DNA of 64,000 bases from Sphingobium sp. (GTDB lineage Bacteria; Pseudomonadota; Alphaproteobacteria; Sphingomonadales; Sphingomonadaceae): assembly GCA_020446425.1 (NCBI GenBank), contig JAGRES010000003.1, forward strand, positions 186,001-250,000. Direction: 5' to 3'. The notes below the pieces were generated by a model. That model was not told the DNA's origin. It worked only from the letters and a program-made list of their open reading frames with translations, and did not search any database. Shown piece after piece: positions 54,464 to 62,836 of the stretch (positions within the stretch are counted from its first letter, which is position 1; the number at the start of each line of letters is the position of its first letter). The position numbers were made by a program, and so were the translations under genes.

Positions 54464-55618
54464 TTAGCTGAACTTGGGCCTGAACACCGGCTTGCGCGGC
54501 GCATTGCCACCGAAACGATAGGTCACCTGCGTATCGCGTTGAGCCGAACGAACCGGTTCAATTCCAGCCTGCGGCGCGGCGACGGTGACGCCCTGTACCG
54601 CATCGGCACTCTCCGAGAGGCCTTCCTGGCGCAGCATGAAATTGACGCGGCGCAGGCGGTTCTTGCGGGTCAGGAAAGGATTATCCGCTGTTTGTGCAGC
54701 GGCAATCATGGCCTCGCGACGGCCAATGACATCAGCAGGATCTCCGTCCCAATGCGCAAAGGCGCTCTGGGTCGGCTGCGGCGCAATTTCCGGCTCTACA
54801 TAAACCGGCTCATAGGCCTCCGGTTCTTCGTAAGCTTCTGGCGTAATGACATGCTGCCTAGACGTCTCAATCACCGCATCAGTGTTCTGGACCGCTGTAT
54901 CGCGACGGCGGCGGGTTATGGCAAACAGGCCCGCGCCACCGATCAGCGCCAAGGCACCCAATCCCAGTGCCCACTCCGCGCCATCCGAAGACCTATTCTC
55001 CAGAGCTTGTTCGCGTGCAGTGGCTGATGGCGTCATGACGGCCTGGGGAGCCTCGGCAATTTGCTCTTCGGGAACAGCCATCGCCGGGTCGGCTGGAACA
55101 CTCTCATCCGCTTCTTTCATGATCGGAGCAGCGGGGGCCTGCTGCACGGCGGTCTGCTTTTCCGCCACCAGCGCTTTGGGCTGCGATGCGGGCTTTGCCG
55201 CCTGCTGCGTCACTATTTTTTCGGGAGCAGAGGCAGGCGCCGCGACCGAGGTATTGTCGGCCTCAGGCTGAGCGGGCGTCGCGGGAACCGGCTGCACAAC
55301 CGGCTGTTGCGGCGCGAACACCGTTGGCGCAACGCCGCTATTAACCGGAGGAACCGCGCTGTTCACGCCAGGCATGCCTCCGACAGGAGCCGATGGCTCT
55401 GCAATTGTCGGTGACGCTGCGGGAGCAACTGTTGCGGGCGACGCAACAGGTTCGACGGTGGCTGGCTGAGTAGCAGCGGGGGCCTGCGTCGTCACTGCCG
55501 TATCTGGCGGCGTCGCCGCGGGTTCAGCGACCTGCGCCATCGCGGAAATAGGGGCCAATGCCAGAACAGCGGCAATCGCGGCTCCGGCGGGGTTAGCTGG
55601 GGAACATGTGTACCTCAT
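54464..55618 (-). CDS. Pro/Ala-rich membrane protein of unknown function
   Basis: The 384-residue product has a signal peptide (residues about 8-28, AGAAIAAVLALAPISAMAQ), a 200-residue low-complexity stretch rich in Pro, Ala, Thr, Val and Gln, one transmembrane segment (WALGLGALALIGGAGLFAIT) followed by RRRR, and a C-terminal cytoplasmic tail. The layout is that of a wall- or envelope-spanning anchor, similar to the LPXTG-type C terminus but without an LPXTG motif. I do not recognise a family. AAAAGG precedes ATG 55618. Confidence 0.7.
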   Translation of the reverse strand: MRYTCSPANPAGAAIAAVLALAPISAMAQVAEPAATPPDTAVTTQAPAATQPATVEPVASPATVAPAASPTIAEPSAPVGGMPGVNSAVPPVNSGVAPTVFAPQQPVVQPVPATPAQPEADNTSVAAPASAPEKIVTQQAAKPASQPKALVAEKQTAVQQAPAAPIMKEADESVPADPAMAVPEEQIAEAPQAVMTPSATAREQALENRSSDGAEWALGLGALALIGGAGLFAITRRRRDTAVQNTDAVIETSRQHVITPEAYEEPEAYEPVYVEPEIAPQPTQSAFAHWDGDPADVIGRREAMIAAAQTADNPFLTRKNRLRRVNFMLRQEGLSESADAVQGVTVAAPQAGIEPVRSAQRDTQVTYRFGGNAPRKPVFRPKFS

Positions 55619-55831
55619 GAAAGCGTTAACCTTTTTTCCCACGCAGAAGTTCTCTTTCTCCACCTGCACGCAAGACAAACCGATTAATGCTTTCGGCGAG
55701 CTGAAAAACCCGTGCTGCTTCATCGACGAACTGAGCGGCATTTTTTCGATATAGGGGATGATCGGGGTTGTGCCCTCCTCCTCACGCGCATAAGCGCAGG
55801 GCCAACGAGAAATTCTGAAAGGCTATTCTTC

Positions 55832-56548
55832 ATGCGCCATTCCGACCGTACCCCCGACCAGATGCGCTCCATCGTTATGGAGCCGGGTTTCACATGCCAT
55901 GCCGAAGGCAGCTGCCTTGTCAGTTTCGGCGATACCCGCGTGTTGTGCACCGCCAGCATCGAAGAGCGGGTTCCCCCTTTTCTGCGCGGCAAGGGCGAAG
56001 GCTGGGTTACGGCGGAATATGGCATGCTGCCGCGCTCGACGCACACCCGCAGCAACCGTGAGGCGGCCAGGGGCAAGCAATCGGGCCGTACGCAGGAAAT
56101 CCAGCGTCTGATCGGCCGTTCGCTGCGCGCCGTGATGGATTTGAAGACGCTCGGTGAGCGCCAGATCACGCTCGATTGTGATGTGATCCAAGCCGATGGC
56201 GGCACACGTACCGCCTCTATTTCCGGCGCATGGGTTGCGCTTCGTATCGCCATTGACAAGCTGATGGCCGACGGCAAGATCGAGAAAGACCCCGTGCTGG
56301 GTCAGGTCGCAGCGATCAGCTGTGGCATTCATGAGGGCACGCCGGTGCTGGACCTCGATTATATCGAGGACAGCGCGGCCGAGGCCGACGCCAATTTCGT
56401 GCTGACCGGCGACGGCAAGCTTGCCGAAGTGCAGGCGACGGCCGAGGGCGCAACCTTCGACGAGGAAGAATTGCTGCGCCTGTTGCGCCTTGCGCGCATA
56501 GGCTGCGGCCAGATTTTCGACGCGCAGCGCAAAGCAACGGGGCGGTGA
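55832..56548 (+). CDS. rph: Ribonuclease PH
   Basis: The 238-residue phosphorolytic exonuclease trims tRNA 3' ends. It has [72 protein letters not shown] and the C-terminal [20 protein letters not shown]. The length is standard. It begins a conserved rph-rdgB-hemW arrangement, broken here by the CAP gene. Confidence 0.96.
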   Translation: MRHSDRTPDQMRSIVMEPGFTCHAEGSCLVSFGDTRVLCTASIEERVPPFLRGKGEGWVTAEYGMLPRSTHTRSNREAARGKQSGRTQEIQRLIGRSLRAVMDLKTLGERQITLDCDVIQADGGTRTASISGAWVALRIAIDKLMADGKIEKDPVLGQVAAISCGIHEGTPVLDLDYIEDSAAEADANFVLTGDGKLAEVQATAEGATFDEEELLRLLRLARIGCGQIFDAQRKATGR

Positions 56549-57147
56549 CGCGCAAGCTGACCCCCGGCAAGCTGGTCATCGCCAGCCATAACAAGGGCAA
56601 GGTGCGCGAAATCGCCGAACTACTCGGCCCCTACGGCATGGATCCGATATCCGCAGGTGCACTCGACCTGCCGGAACCGGAGGAAACCGGAACGACTTTC
56701 ATTGCCAACGCGATATTGAAGGCCGTGCAGGCCGCCGATCTTTCCGGCCTGCCTGCGCTTGCCGACGACAGCGGCCTGTGCGTTGAGGCGCTGGGCGGCG
56801 ACCCCGGCATATTCTCGGCGCGCTGGGCAGGCGAGACCAAAGACTTCGGCATCGCCATGCAAAAAGTGCATGACGCGCTGGAGGCAAAAGGCCCGGATGC
56901 AGGCCGCGACGCTCATTTCATATGTGCGCTGGCGCTGGCATGGCCGGACGGTCATGTTGAGAGCTTCGAGGGGCGCGTGGACGGCATGCTCGTCTGGCCG
57001 CCGCGCGGCGACAAGGGGTTCGGCTATGATCCGATCTTTCAGCCGCTGGGCCATGATATCAGCTTCGCGGAGATGGACCCGGCGGCCAAGCACGCGATGA
57101 GCCACCGCGCGGACGCCTTCCGCCAACTTGTCGAAGCCGTTTTCTAG
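56545..57147 (+). CDS. rdgB: XTP/dITP diphosphohydrolase (non-canonical purine NTP pyrophosphatase)
   Basis: The 200-residue enzyme removes inosine and xanthosine triphosphates. It has [48 protein letters not shown], and [38 protein letters not shown]. It starts with GTG at 56545 overlapping the rph stop (GTGA), so translation is coupled. Confidence 0.95.
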   Translation: MTRKLTPGKLVIASHNKGKVREIAELLGPYGMDPISAGALDLPEPEETGTTFIANAILKAVQAADLSGLPALADDSGLCVEALGGDPGIFSARWAGETKDFGIAMQKVHDALEAKGPDAGRDAHFICALALAWPDGHVESFEGRVDGMLVWPPRGDKGFGYDPIFQPLGHDISFAEMDPAAKHAMSHRADAFRQLVEAVF

Positions 57148-57153
57148 GAACGC

Positions 57154-57774
57154 TCAGCGCAGGTTGGTGGTTTCGCCGTTACTGGCGAGGCGTACCCTGC
57201 GCTTTTTGGCGGGATCGCCGCCACTGGCCGTCTGGCCCCAGACATTGCCTGCCGGGTCATAGCGGCATACGAGCACGTCGAAATCAGGGCCTGAGCCCAC
57301 GCCGCAACCGACGCGCGTCGTGCTGCGCCACACGATCTGGCTGTAATGGCCTGCGTCTTTCCAATATCCCGTCGTGCTGATGTCTGGTACGGCGCGCTCT
57401 GTGAAATAACGCCGCTCGTCCAGGAACATGCCGATCATGTCCTCAACGCTGAAGGCGCCGCGCGTGCCGATCCACAAATTTTCACCGAAGGGCTTCTGGG
57501 ACCCGCGCTGGCTGCCATGTTGAAGGATACCCCGCTGCGCCAGGTACGACGCATGCTGGTGCGCACTCGCTGCCAAGTCCTTGTCCCATGCAAGAGCCGG
57601 TACCTTGCGTACCGCTCGCTCCGCATTATGCATGCCGAGCACGACATGCCTGAATTGCCTGTCAGTATCGCTGCCGCTTGAGGCCGGTCTGGCTGCGGCG
57701 CTTACGGGAATGCAAATAGCCAGCAGGGATGCTAGCGCCCAAACACCATAATGTTTAAGAGATACCCCCGTCAT
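57154..57774 (-). CDS. Exported CAP-domain (SCP-like) protein
   Basis: The 206-residue product has a signal peptide (residues about 6-26, HYGVWALASLLAICIPVSAAA) and a CAP domain: LGMHNAERAVRKVPALAWDKDLAASAHQHASYLAQRG, GENLWIGTRGAFSVEDMIGMFLDER, HYSQIVWRSTTRVGCGV and LVCRYDPAGNVWGQ. Family members may bind lipids or act as peptidase-like factors. Its ATG (57772-57774) overlaps that of divergent hemW, and a perfect CtrA box lies 24 bases upstream. It separates rdgB from hemW. Confidence 0.85.
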   Translation of the reverse strand: MTGVSLKHYGVWALASLLAICIPVSAAARPASSGSDTDRQFRHVVLGMHNAERAVRKVPALAWDKDLAASAHQHASYLAQRGILQHGSQRGSQKPFGENLWIGTRGAFSVEDMIGMFLDERRYFTERAVPDISTTGYWKDAGHYSQIVWRSTTRVGCGVGSGPDFDVLVCRYDPAGNVWGQTASGGDPAKKRRVRLASNGETTNLR

Positions 57775-58987
57775 GTCCGCAAATTTGAACGAAAAAGTTA
57801 AGAAATCCTTAACGCAGGGGGAAGTTCGTAAAGGAAATTTCAATTTTTCCGACGAAGCGATAGCGCTGTACGTCCACTGGCCGTTCTGCGTCTCGAAATG
57901 CCCCTATTGCGACTTCAACAGCCATGTGCGTGAGACCATTGATATGGACGTCTGGCGTGCCGCGTTGCTGTCCGACATGGCCTATGAAGCGGAGCTGACG
58001 AAGGGCAAACGGCTTACCTCCATTTTCTTCGGCGGCGGTACGCCATCGCTGATGCCGCCCGCGCTTGTCGAGGCCCTGCTGAGGGCAGCGCACGACCATT
58101 GGGGGTTCGATCCGTCGATAGAAATCACGCTGGAGGCCAACCCCAACAGTGTGGAGGTAGAGCGCTTTGCCGATCTGGCCCGCGCTGGCGTCAATCGCGT
58201 GTCCATCGGCGTGCAGAGTTTCGAGGCGGATGCCCTCGCCTTTCTGGGCCGCGCGCATAATGTTGGCGAAGCGCATAAAGCCATCGACACGGCGCAGGCC
58301 CACTTCAACCGCGTCAGCTTCGACCTGGTCTATGCCCTGCCCGACCAATCGCCGCATCAATGGGAAACGCAGCTTACCCACGCCCTGTCATTGGGAACCG
58401 GCCATCTCTCGCTTTACCAGCTCACCATCGAACCCGGCACACGGTTCGAAACGCTGGTGCGTCAGGGCGATTTTACGCCGCTCGATAACGATCAGGCGGC
58501 GGAGCTTTATGAACTGACTCAGGCCATCACCGGCGCGGCTGGCATTCCGGCCTATGAGATCAGCAACCATGCCCGACCCGGCGAGGAAAGCCGCCACAAC
58601 ATGACCTATTGGCGCTATGGCGACTATGCGGGTATCGGCCCCGGCGCACATGGCAGGCGGATGGCCGCCGCCACCCAGCGCCACAGGAAGCCGGAGAACT
58701 GGCTGGCGGCCATCGGTCGTAATGGTCATGGCTGCCAGAGCGAAACGCCGCTCAGCGCACCGGAGCGCGCCTCCGAAGCGCTGATGATGGGACTGCGGCT
58801 GGCAGAAGGCATCAATATCAATACATTGAGCGACAGGCTTGATATTGCGCCACGCGACATGATCGACGAAGCCGCCGTGATGAGGCTTTCAGGTCATGGT
58901 CTCATAGAGCGCGCAAACGGCCATTTACGCATCACGCCACCCGGTATGTTGCTGCTCGATGCCATCTTGCCGCAAATCATGATATGA
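57773..58987 (+). CDS. hemW: Radical SAM coproporphyrinogen III oxidase-like protein HemW
   Basis: The 404-residue radical SAM protein has YVHWPFCVSKCPYCDFNSHV (CxxxCxxC iron-sulfur motif), SIFFGGGTPSLMPPALVEALL, EANPNSVE, and the HemW-type C-terminal domain. HemW transfers haem to other proteins rather than acting as a coproporphyrinogen oxidase. The N terminus is 32 residues before the conserved ALYVHW, unusually long, so the true start may be later or leaderless. It overlaps xerC by four bases. Confidence 0.9.
   Translation: MSANLNEKVKKSLTQGEVRKGNFNFSDEAIALYVHWPFCVSKCPYCDFNSHVRETIDMDVWRAALLSDMAYEAELTKGKRLTSIFFGGGTPSLMPPALVEALLRAAHDHWGFDPSIEITLEANPNSVEVERFADLARAGVNRVSIGVQSFEADALAFLGRAHNVGEAHKAIDTAQAHFNRVSFDLVYALPDQSPHQWETQLTHALSLGTGHLSLYQLTIEPGTRFETLVRQGDFTPLDNDQAAELYELTQAITGAAGIPAYEISNHARPGEESRHNMTYWRYGDYAGIGPGAHGRRMAAATQRHRKPENWLAAIGRNGHGCQSETPLSAPERASEALMMGLRLAEGININTLSDRLDIAPRDMIDEAAVMRLSGHGLIERANGHLRITPPGMLLLDAILPQIMI
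57798..57813. promoter_or_regulatory. Perfect CtrA box in the CAP/hemW divergent region
   Basis: TTAA (57798-57801), seven bases, then TTAAC (57809-57813) matches the CtrA consensus exactly. It lies 24-39 bases upstream of the CAP gene ATG and inside the first codons of hemW as called. Cell-cycle control of the CAP gene is inferred. Confidence 0.55.
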
Positions 58988-59892
58988 AGCCTGTCGTGGA
59001 CGAGGGTCAGCATATTATTGCCCGCTGGCAACAGCATCTCGCGCTGGAGCGGCGGCGTTCGGCGCATACGGTGCGCGCCTATGTCGCGAGTGCCCAGCGC
59101 CTGCTCGATTTCCTGACACGGCATCATGGCGCGCTCCCCTCTCAGCACGTGTTGGCGGACCTTCCCGCCGCCGACCTGCGCGCCTATCTGGCGCACCGGC
59201 GCAACGAAGGGCTGAGCAATGCATCTACAGCGCGGGAACTGTCGGCGCTGCGTGCCTTCCTGAAATTCGCGGGCGGCGAGGATGGCACGGTTCCGGCGTT
59301 GCGCGGACCGCACGTCAAGAAGGGCGTGCCGCGTCCCGTCTCACCCGACGATGTCATGGCGCTGGCCGAAGATGTCGGGGAGAATGCCAGCGAGCCATGG
59401 ATCGCCGCGCGCGACTGGGCGATTCTGCTGCTACTCTACGGCGCGGGGCTACGCATTTCCGAAGCTCTGTCGCTGACCGGCAGCGCTGTGCCCGCAGGCG
59501 AAACCATCCGCGTCACCGGCAAGCGCAACAAGACGCGCGTCGTGCCAATGCTGCCGCAATTGCGCGAGGCGCTGAGCGAATATGCCGCGCTGTGCCCCTA
59601 TGGCACGGGCAAGGACGAACCGCTGTTTCGCGGCGCACGCGGCGGGCCGCTCGACCCCGGCATCGTGCGCAAGGCAGTGCGGGAAGCGCGACGGCGGCTG
59701 ATGCTGCCCGAACGCACGAGCCCGCATGCCCTGCGCCATAGCTTCGCGACGCATTTGCTGGGGCGCGGCGCGGATTTACGATCATTGCAGGAACTGCTCG
59801 GTCATGCGAGCCTCAGCTCGACACAGATCTACACGCAGGTTGATGCGGCCCATCTGCTGGATGTCTATCGCCACGCGCATCCGCGCGCCTGA
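58984..59892 (+). CDS. xerC: Tyrosine recombinase XerC
   Basis: The 302-residue recombinase acts with XerD at dif to separate chromosome dimers. Catalytic residues are all visible: GLRISEAL (Arg), GKRNKTRVVPM (Lys), HALRHSFATHLL (His, Arg), LGHASLSSTQIYTQ (His, Tyr). The SAM-like N-terminal domain is intact. It overlaps hemW by ATGA and its stop abuts the convergent dedA gene. Confidence 0.93.
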   Translation: MKPVVDEGQHIIARWQQHLALERRRSAHTVRAYVASAQRLLDFLTRHHGALPSQHVLADLPAADLRAYLAHRRNEGLSNASTARELSALRAFLKFAGGEDGTVPALRGPHVKKGVPRPVSPDDVMALAEDVGENASEPWIAARDWAILLLLYGAGLRISEALSLTGSAVPAGETIRVTGKRNKTRVVPMLPQLREALSEYAALCPYGTGKDEPLFRGARGGPLDPGIVRKAVREARRRLMLPERTSPHALRHSFATHLLGRGADLRSLQELLGHASLSSTQIYTQVDAAHLLDVYRHAHPRA

Positions 59893-60498
59893 TCATTCCG
59901 CCGTGCGCGGCCGCCAGCTGATCAGTCTCCAGACATAATAGACAGCCACTGCGATGATCGTCGCCGTCGCTACCGGTCCCAGATAGTCGTCGATCCGTTT
60001 GAAATTGGCGCCCAGGAAATATCCTGCGCCCACAAGCATCATGTTCCAGATCAGTGATCCCGCAGCCGTACACAGGATGAAATGCGAGTGCTTCATGCGA
60101 AACAGCCCGGCGGGAAGCGAGATGATGGTTCGGAATGTCGGCAGGAAGCGCACGAAGAAAACGATAAACTCTCCGCGCTTCCGGAAAAGTCCGCTGAGCT
60201 TGTCGACTTCCTGCCAATCCAGTGTCAGCCACCGCCCGAAGCGGGAAACAAAGGCGCGAAGCCGCGCCTCTCCCAATTTGTGGCCCAGCCAGTACCACGG
60301 ATAATTGCCGATTACGGTGCCAACCGTCCCCGCGATCAACAAGGGAACCACGTCCATTTGGCCCTGCCCGGCCCGGATACCGCCAATGCCCATGATGAGT
60401 TCGGAAGGCAGTGGAGGGAAAATATTCTCCAACGCCATCAGCAGGGCAATGCCCCAATATCCGCCCGCGTCGATCAGGTTGACGACCCAATCGGTCAT
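59893..60498 (-). CDS. DedA-family membrane protein
   Basis: The 201-residue membrane protein has the DedA/SNARE-associated pattern: ENIFPPLPSELIMGIGGIRAGQG, GTVGTVIGNYPWYWLGHKLGE, FIVFFVRFLPTFRTIISLPAGLFRMKHSHFILCTAAGSLIWNMMLVGAGYFLG. DedA proteins support lipid transport across the inner membrane and drug resistance. Its start overlaps the gshB stop (TAATG). Confidence 0.9.
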   Translation of the reverse strand: MTDWVVNLIDAGGYWGIALLMALENIFPPLPSELIMGIGGIRAGQGQMDVVPLLIAGTVGTVIGNYPWYWLGHKLGEARLRAFVSRFGRWLTLDWQEVDKLSGLFRKRGEFIVFFVRFLPTFRTIISLPAGLFRMKHSHFILCTAAGSLIWNMMLVGAGYFLGANFKRIDDYLGPVATATIIAVAVYYVWRLISWRPRTAE

Positions 60499-61460
60499 TA
60501 TGACTTCATGTGCTCCGCAACGCGCCGCTCTATCGCATCCCAGATCATGCCGCCGGTGTCGCTGCCGTTGAATTCATCAATGGAAACGATGCCGGTGGGG
60601 GATGTGACATTGATCTCGGTCAGCCACTCACCGCCAATGACGTCGATACCGACAAACAGCAGGCCACGTTTCTTGAGCTCTGGCCCCATCTCGGCGCATA
60701 TTTCCATCTCGCGCTCGGTCAGCTCCGTCTTGGCCGCCGAGCCGCCAACCGCGAGATTGGAGCGAATTTCGCCTTTGCCGGGCACCCGGTTCACCGCGCC
60801 TGCCACCTCGCCATCGACCAGCACGATACGCTTGTCGCCTTCGGAAACTGCGGGGACGAATGCCTGAACCATGAAGGGTTCGACCCATGAGGCATTGAAT
60901 AGTTCCACCAGAGCAGAGAGGTTTGCGCCGTCCTGCCCGATACGAAAGACGGCTGTTCCCGCATTGCCGTAAAGCGGCTTCACAACGATGTCGCCATGTT
61001 CGGCGAGAAACGCCTTCACCTCGCCCATATCACGCGTGATCATCGTCGGCGGCATGAAATGCGCATAATCCAGCACGAACAGCTTTTCGGGCGCGTCACG
61101 TACCGAACCGGGCCGATTGACCACCAGCGTTTCATGCTCAATGCGCTCCAGCAGATGCGTGGCCGTGATGTAGCTTAGGTCGAACGGCGGATCCTGCCGC
61201 ATCAGCACGACATCAATGTCGCTGCCAAGATCCAGCGTGGTCCAATCGCCGAATTCGAAATGATCGCCCTCGACTTTCTGCACCGTCACCGGACGCGCCT
61301 TTGCGAGCAGGCGTCCCTTGCTCCACGTCAGGTCCGGCGCTTCATAGTGCCACAGCGCGTGCCCCCGCGCCTGCGCGCTCAGCATGATGGCGAAGGTCGA
61401 ATCCCCGCCGATCTTGATCCCTTCCATCGGGTCCATCTGCACGGCGACTTTGAGCGACAT
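60498..61460 (-). CDS. gshB: Glutathione synthetase
   Basis: The 320-residue ATP-grasp enzyme joins gamma-glutamylcysteine and glycine. It has VAVQMDPMEGIKIGGDSTFAIMLSAQARGH, VLMRQDPPFDLSYITATHLLE, DIVVKPLYGNAGTAVFRI and LLFVGIDVIGGEWLTEINVTSPTGIVSID. GGAG precedes ATG 61460; a longer frame to 61574 would run through the structured element. It is coupled to dedA downstream, and a structured intergenic region separates it from yraN. Confidence 0.94.
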   Translation of the reverse strand: MSLKVAVQMDPMEGIKIGGDSTFAIMLSAQARGHALWHYEAPDLTWSKGRLLAKARPVTVQKVEGDHFEFGDWTTLDLGSDIDVVLMRQDPPFDLSYITATHLLERIEHETLVVNRPGSVRDAPEKLFVLDYAHFMPPTMITRDMGEVKAFLAEHGDIVVKPLYGNAGTAVFRIGQDGANLSALVELFNASWVEPFMVQAFVPAVSEGDKRIVLVDGEVAGAVNRVPGKGEIRSNLAVGGSAAKTELTEREMEICAEMGPELKKRGLLFVGIDVIGGEWLTEINVTSPTGIVSIDEFNGSDTGGMIWDAIERRVAEHMKS

Positions 61461-61510
61461 ATCCAAACTCCGTTCGTATTTCATGATGCGGTGGCTGGAG
61501 ATTTTGCGCA

Positions 61511-61609
61511 TGGTGCGGCGAAAATAGTGGATTTCGAGAACCGGAGCGCAGCGTACTTTAAGGTACGTGAGCACCGGAAGCGCAGAAAACCGCTATTTGC
61601 AGCCCGCCA
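61511..61609 (-). other. Imperfect hairpin with internal direct repeats, gshB leader
   Basis: The 99-base stretch between yraN and gshB folds as one long imperfect hairpin. The outer arms (61511-61530 with 61590-61609) carry AAATAGTGG/CCGCTATTT, the inner stem is CGTAC/GTACG (61552-61556 with 61563-61567), and between them both strands carry the repeat CCGGAGCGCAG (61541-61551) and CCGGAAGCGCAG (61574-61585). It lies in the leader of gshB and is not coding. It could be a cis-regulatory RNA, a small RNA or a mobile repeat; function unknown. Confidence 0.55.
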
Positions 61610-61620
61610 TGGGCGAAATA

Positions 61621-61992
61621 TCAGGCACCGCCATGCCAGACGTTGCTCAAATGGCGTGGCGCACGCCCCGGTGCAAGCAGTATCACGTCGATTTGCATAT
61701 CGTCCCCGGGTTTCATGTAGCGATGCGCGACACTTTCCGCAGCAGCAGCGACGCGCGCAAGGCGGCGCTCGTCGATGGCCATATCCAGATCGGCGGCACT
61801 GCTACGCGCCTTGACCTCAATGAAAATGACCAGGTTTCCGCGACGCGCGATCAGGTCGATCTCACCTGCCCGGGTACGCACACGGCGGTCCAATATGCGC
61901 CATCCTTTGAGGCGCAACCACCATGCCGCTATGCGCTCGCCCTGCCGCCCGCGCTTTTCCGCCGCCAGCCGCGCGGGTGATTTCGCCGTCAT
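61621..61992 (-). CDS. YraN-family endonuclease-like protein
   Basis: The 123-residue protein has the UPF0102/YraN pattern: GRQGERIAAWWLRLKGWRILDRRVRTRAGEIDLIARRGNLVIFIEVKARSSAADLDMAIDERRLARV. The GEIDLIA-EVKAR core is a restriction-endonuclease-like fold. Some members process recombination intermediates; the role is largely unknown. It overlaps the rsmI stop by four bases and is followed by the structured leader of gshB. Confidence 0.88.
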   Translation of the reverse strand: MTAKSPARLAAEKRGRQGERIAAWWLRLKGWRILDRRVRTRAGEIDLIARRGNLVIFIEVKARSSAADLDMAIDERRLARVAAAAESVAHRYMKPGDDMQIDVILLAPGRAPRHLSNVWHGGA

Positions 61993-62825
61993 CCGCCTTT
62001 GATTTCCAGCGCGCGTGCATACAGGCTGCGCCGGTCGAGACCGGTTGCCTTGGCCACCTCGCTCGCCGCCTTGCCCACGGGCAAACGCTCCAGCGCGTCG
62101 GCCAGCAACGCATCGGCATCCTGCTGGCTGGCGGCGGGCGCTTCACCCGGAGGCGCGACGATCACGACAATCTCGCCCTTGGGCGGCGCATCGCCATAGG
62201 CTCCGGCCAACTCGGTCAGCAGCCCGGCCTTCACCTCTTCATAGGTCTTGCTGATCTCCCGCGTGACGACGGCCTCGCGGTCGCCCAGCGACAGCGCCAT
62301 ATCGGTGAGCGAGGCGGCGAGGCGCGGGCCGCTCTCATAAAACACCAGCGTCGCGCGCAGCTCCGCGACTTCGCCCAACGCATCGGCGCGCGCCTTGGAC
62401 TTGGCGGGGAGGAAGCCCATGAACAGAAACCGGTCTGTCGGCAGGCCCGAGAGCGTCAGCGCCGCAATCGCCGCGCACGGACCGGGCAGCGTGGTTATCG
62501 CCCTGCCTGCCGCGCGCGCATCGCGCACCAGCTTGTAGCCTGGATCGGAAATCAGCGGCGTACCCGCATCGGACAACAGCGCCACCGCTTCACTCGCCAT
62601 ACGCTCAACCAGCCGCTGGCGCACATGCGCGTCGCTGTGGTCATGATAGGGCACCATCGGTCGCTCGGCCCCCGCATGGCGCAACAATTTTGCGCTCACC
62701 CGGCTGTCCTCCACCGCGACGACATCGGCGCGGCATAATATGTCGGCTGCCCTCGGCGTGAGATCAGACAAGTTGCCGATCGGCCCGGCAACGATATATA
62801 GGCCCGGTGACAGAGCTTCCATCAT
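61989..62825 (-). CDS. rsmI: 16S rRNA (cytidine-1402-2'-O)-methyltransferase
   Basis: The 278-residue methyltransferase has LYIVAGPIGNLSDLTPRAADILCRADVVAVEDSRVSAKLL, LLSDAGTPLISDPGYKLVRDA, FLFMGFLPAKSKAR and REISKTYEEVKAG, the RsmI pattern. It adds the 2'-O-methyl to C1402 of 16S rRNA. It is divergent from the LpoA-like gene with only 11 bases between the starts and no visible ribosome binding site of its own. Confidence 0.95.
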   Translation of the reverse strand: MMEALSPGLYIVAGPIGNLSDLTPRAADILCRADVVAVEDSRVSAKLLRHAGAERPMVPYHDHSDAHVRQRLVERMASEAVALLSDAGTPLISDPGYKLVRDARAAGRAITTLPGPCAAIAALTLSGLPTDRFLFMGFLPAKSKARADALGEVAELRATLVFYESGPRLAASLTDMALSLGDREAVVTREISKTYEEVKAGLLTELAGAYGDAPPKGEIVVIVAPPGEAPAASQQDADALLADALERLPVGKAASEVAKATGLDRRSLYARALEIKGG

Positions 62826-62836
62826 AAGGAGTCCCC

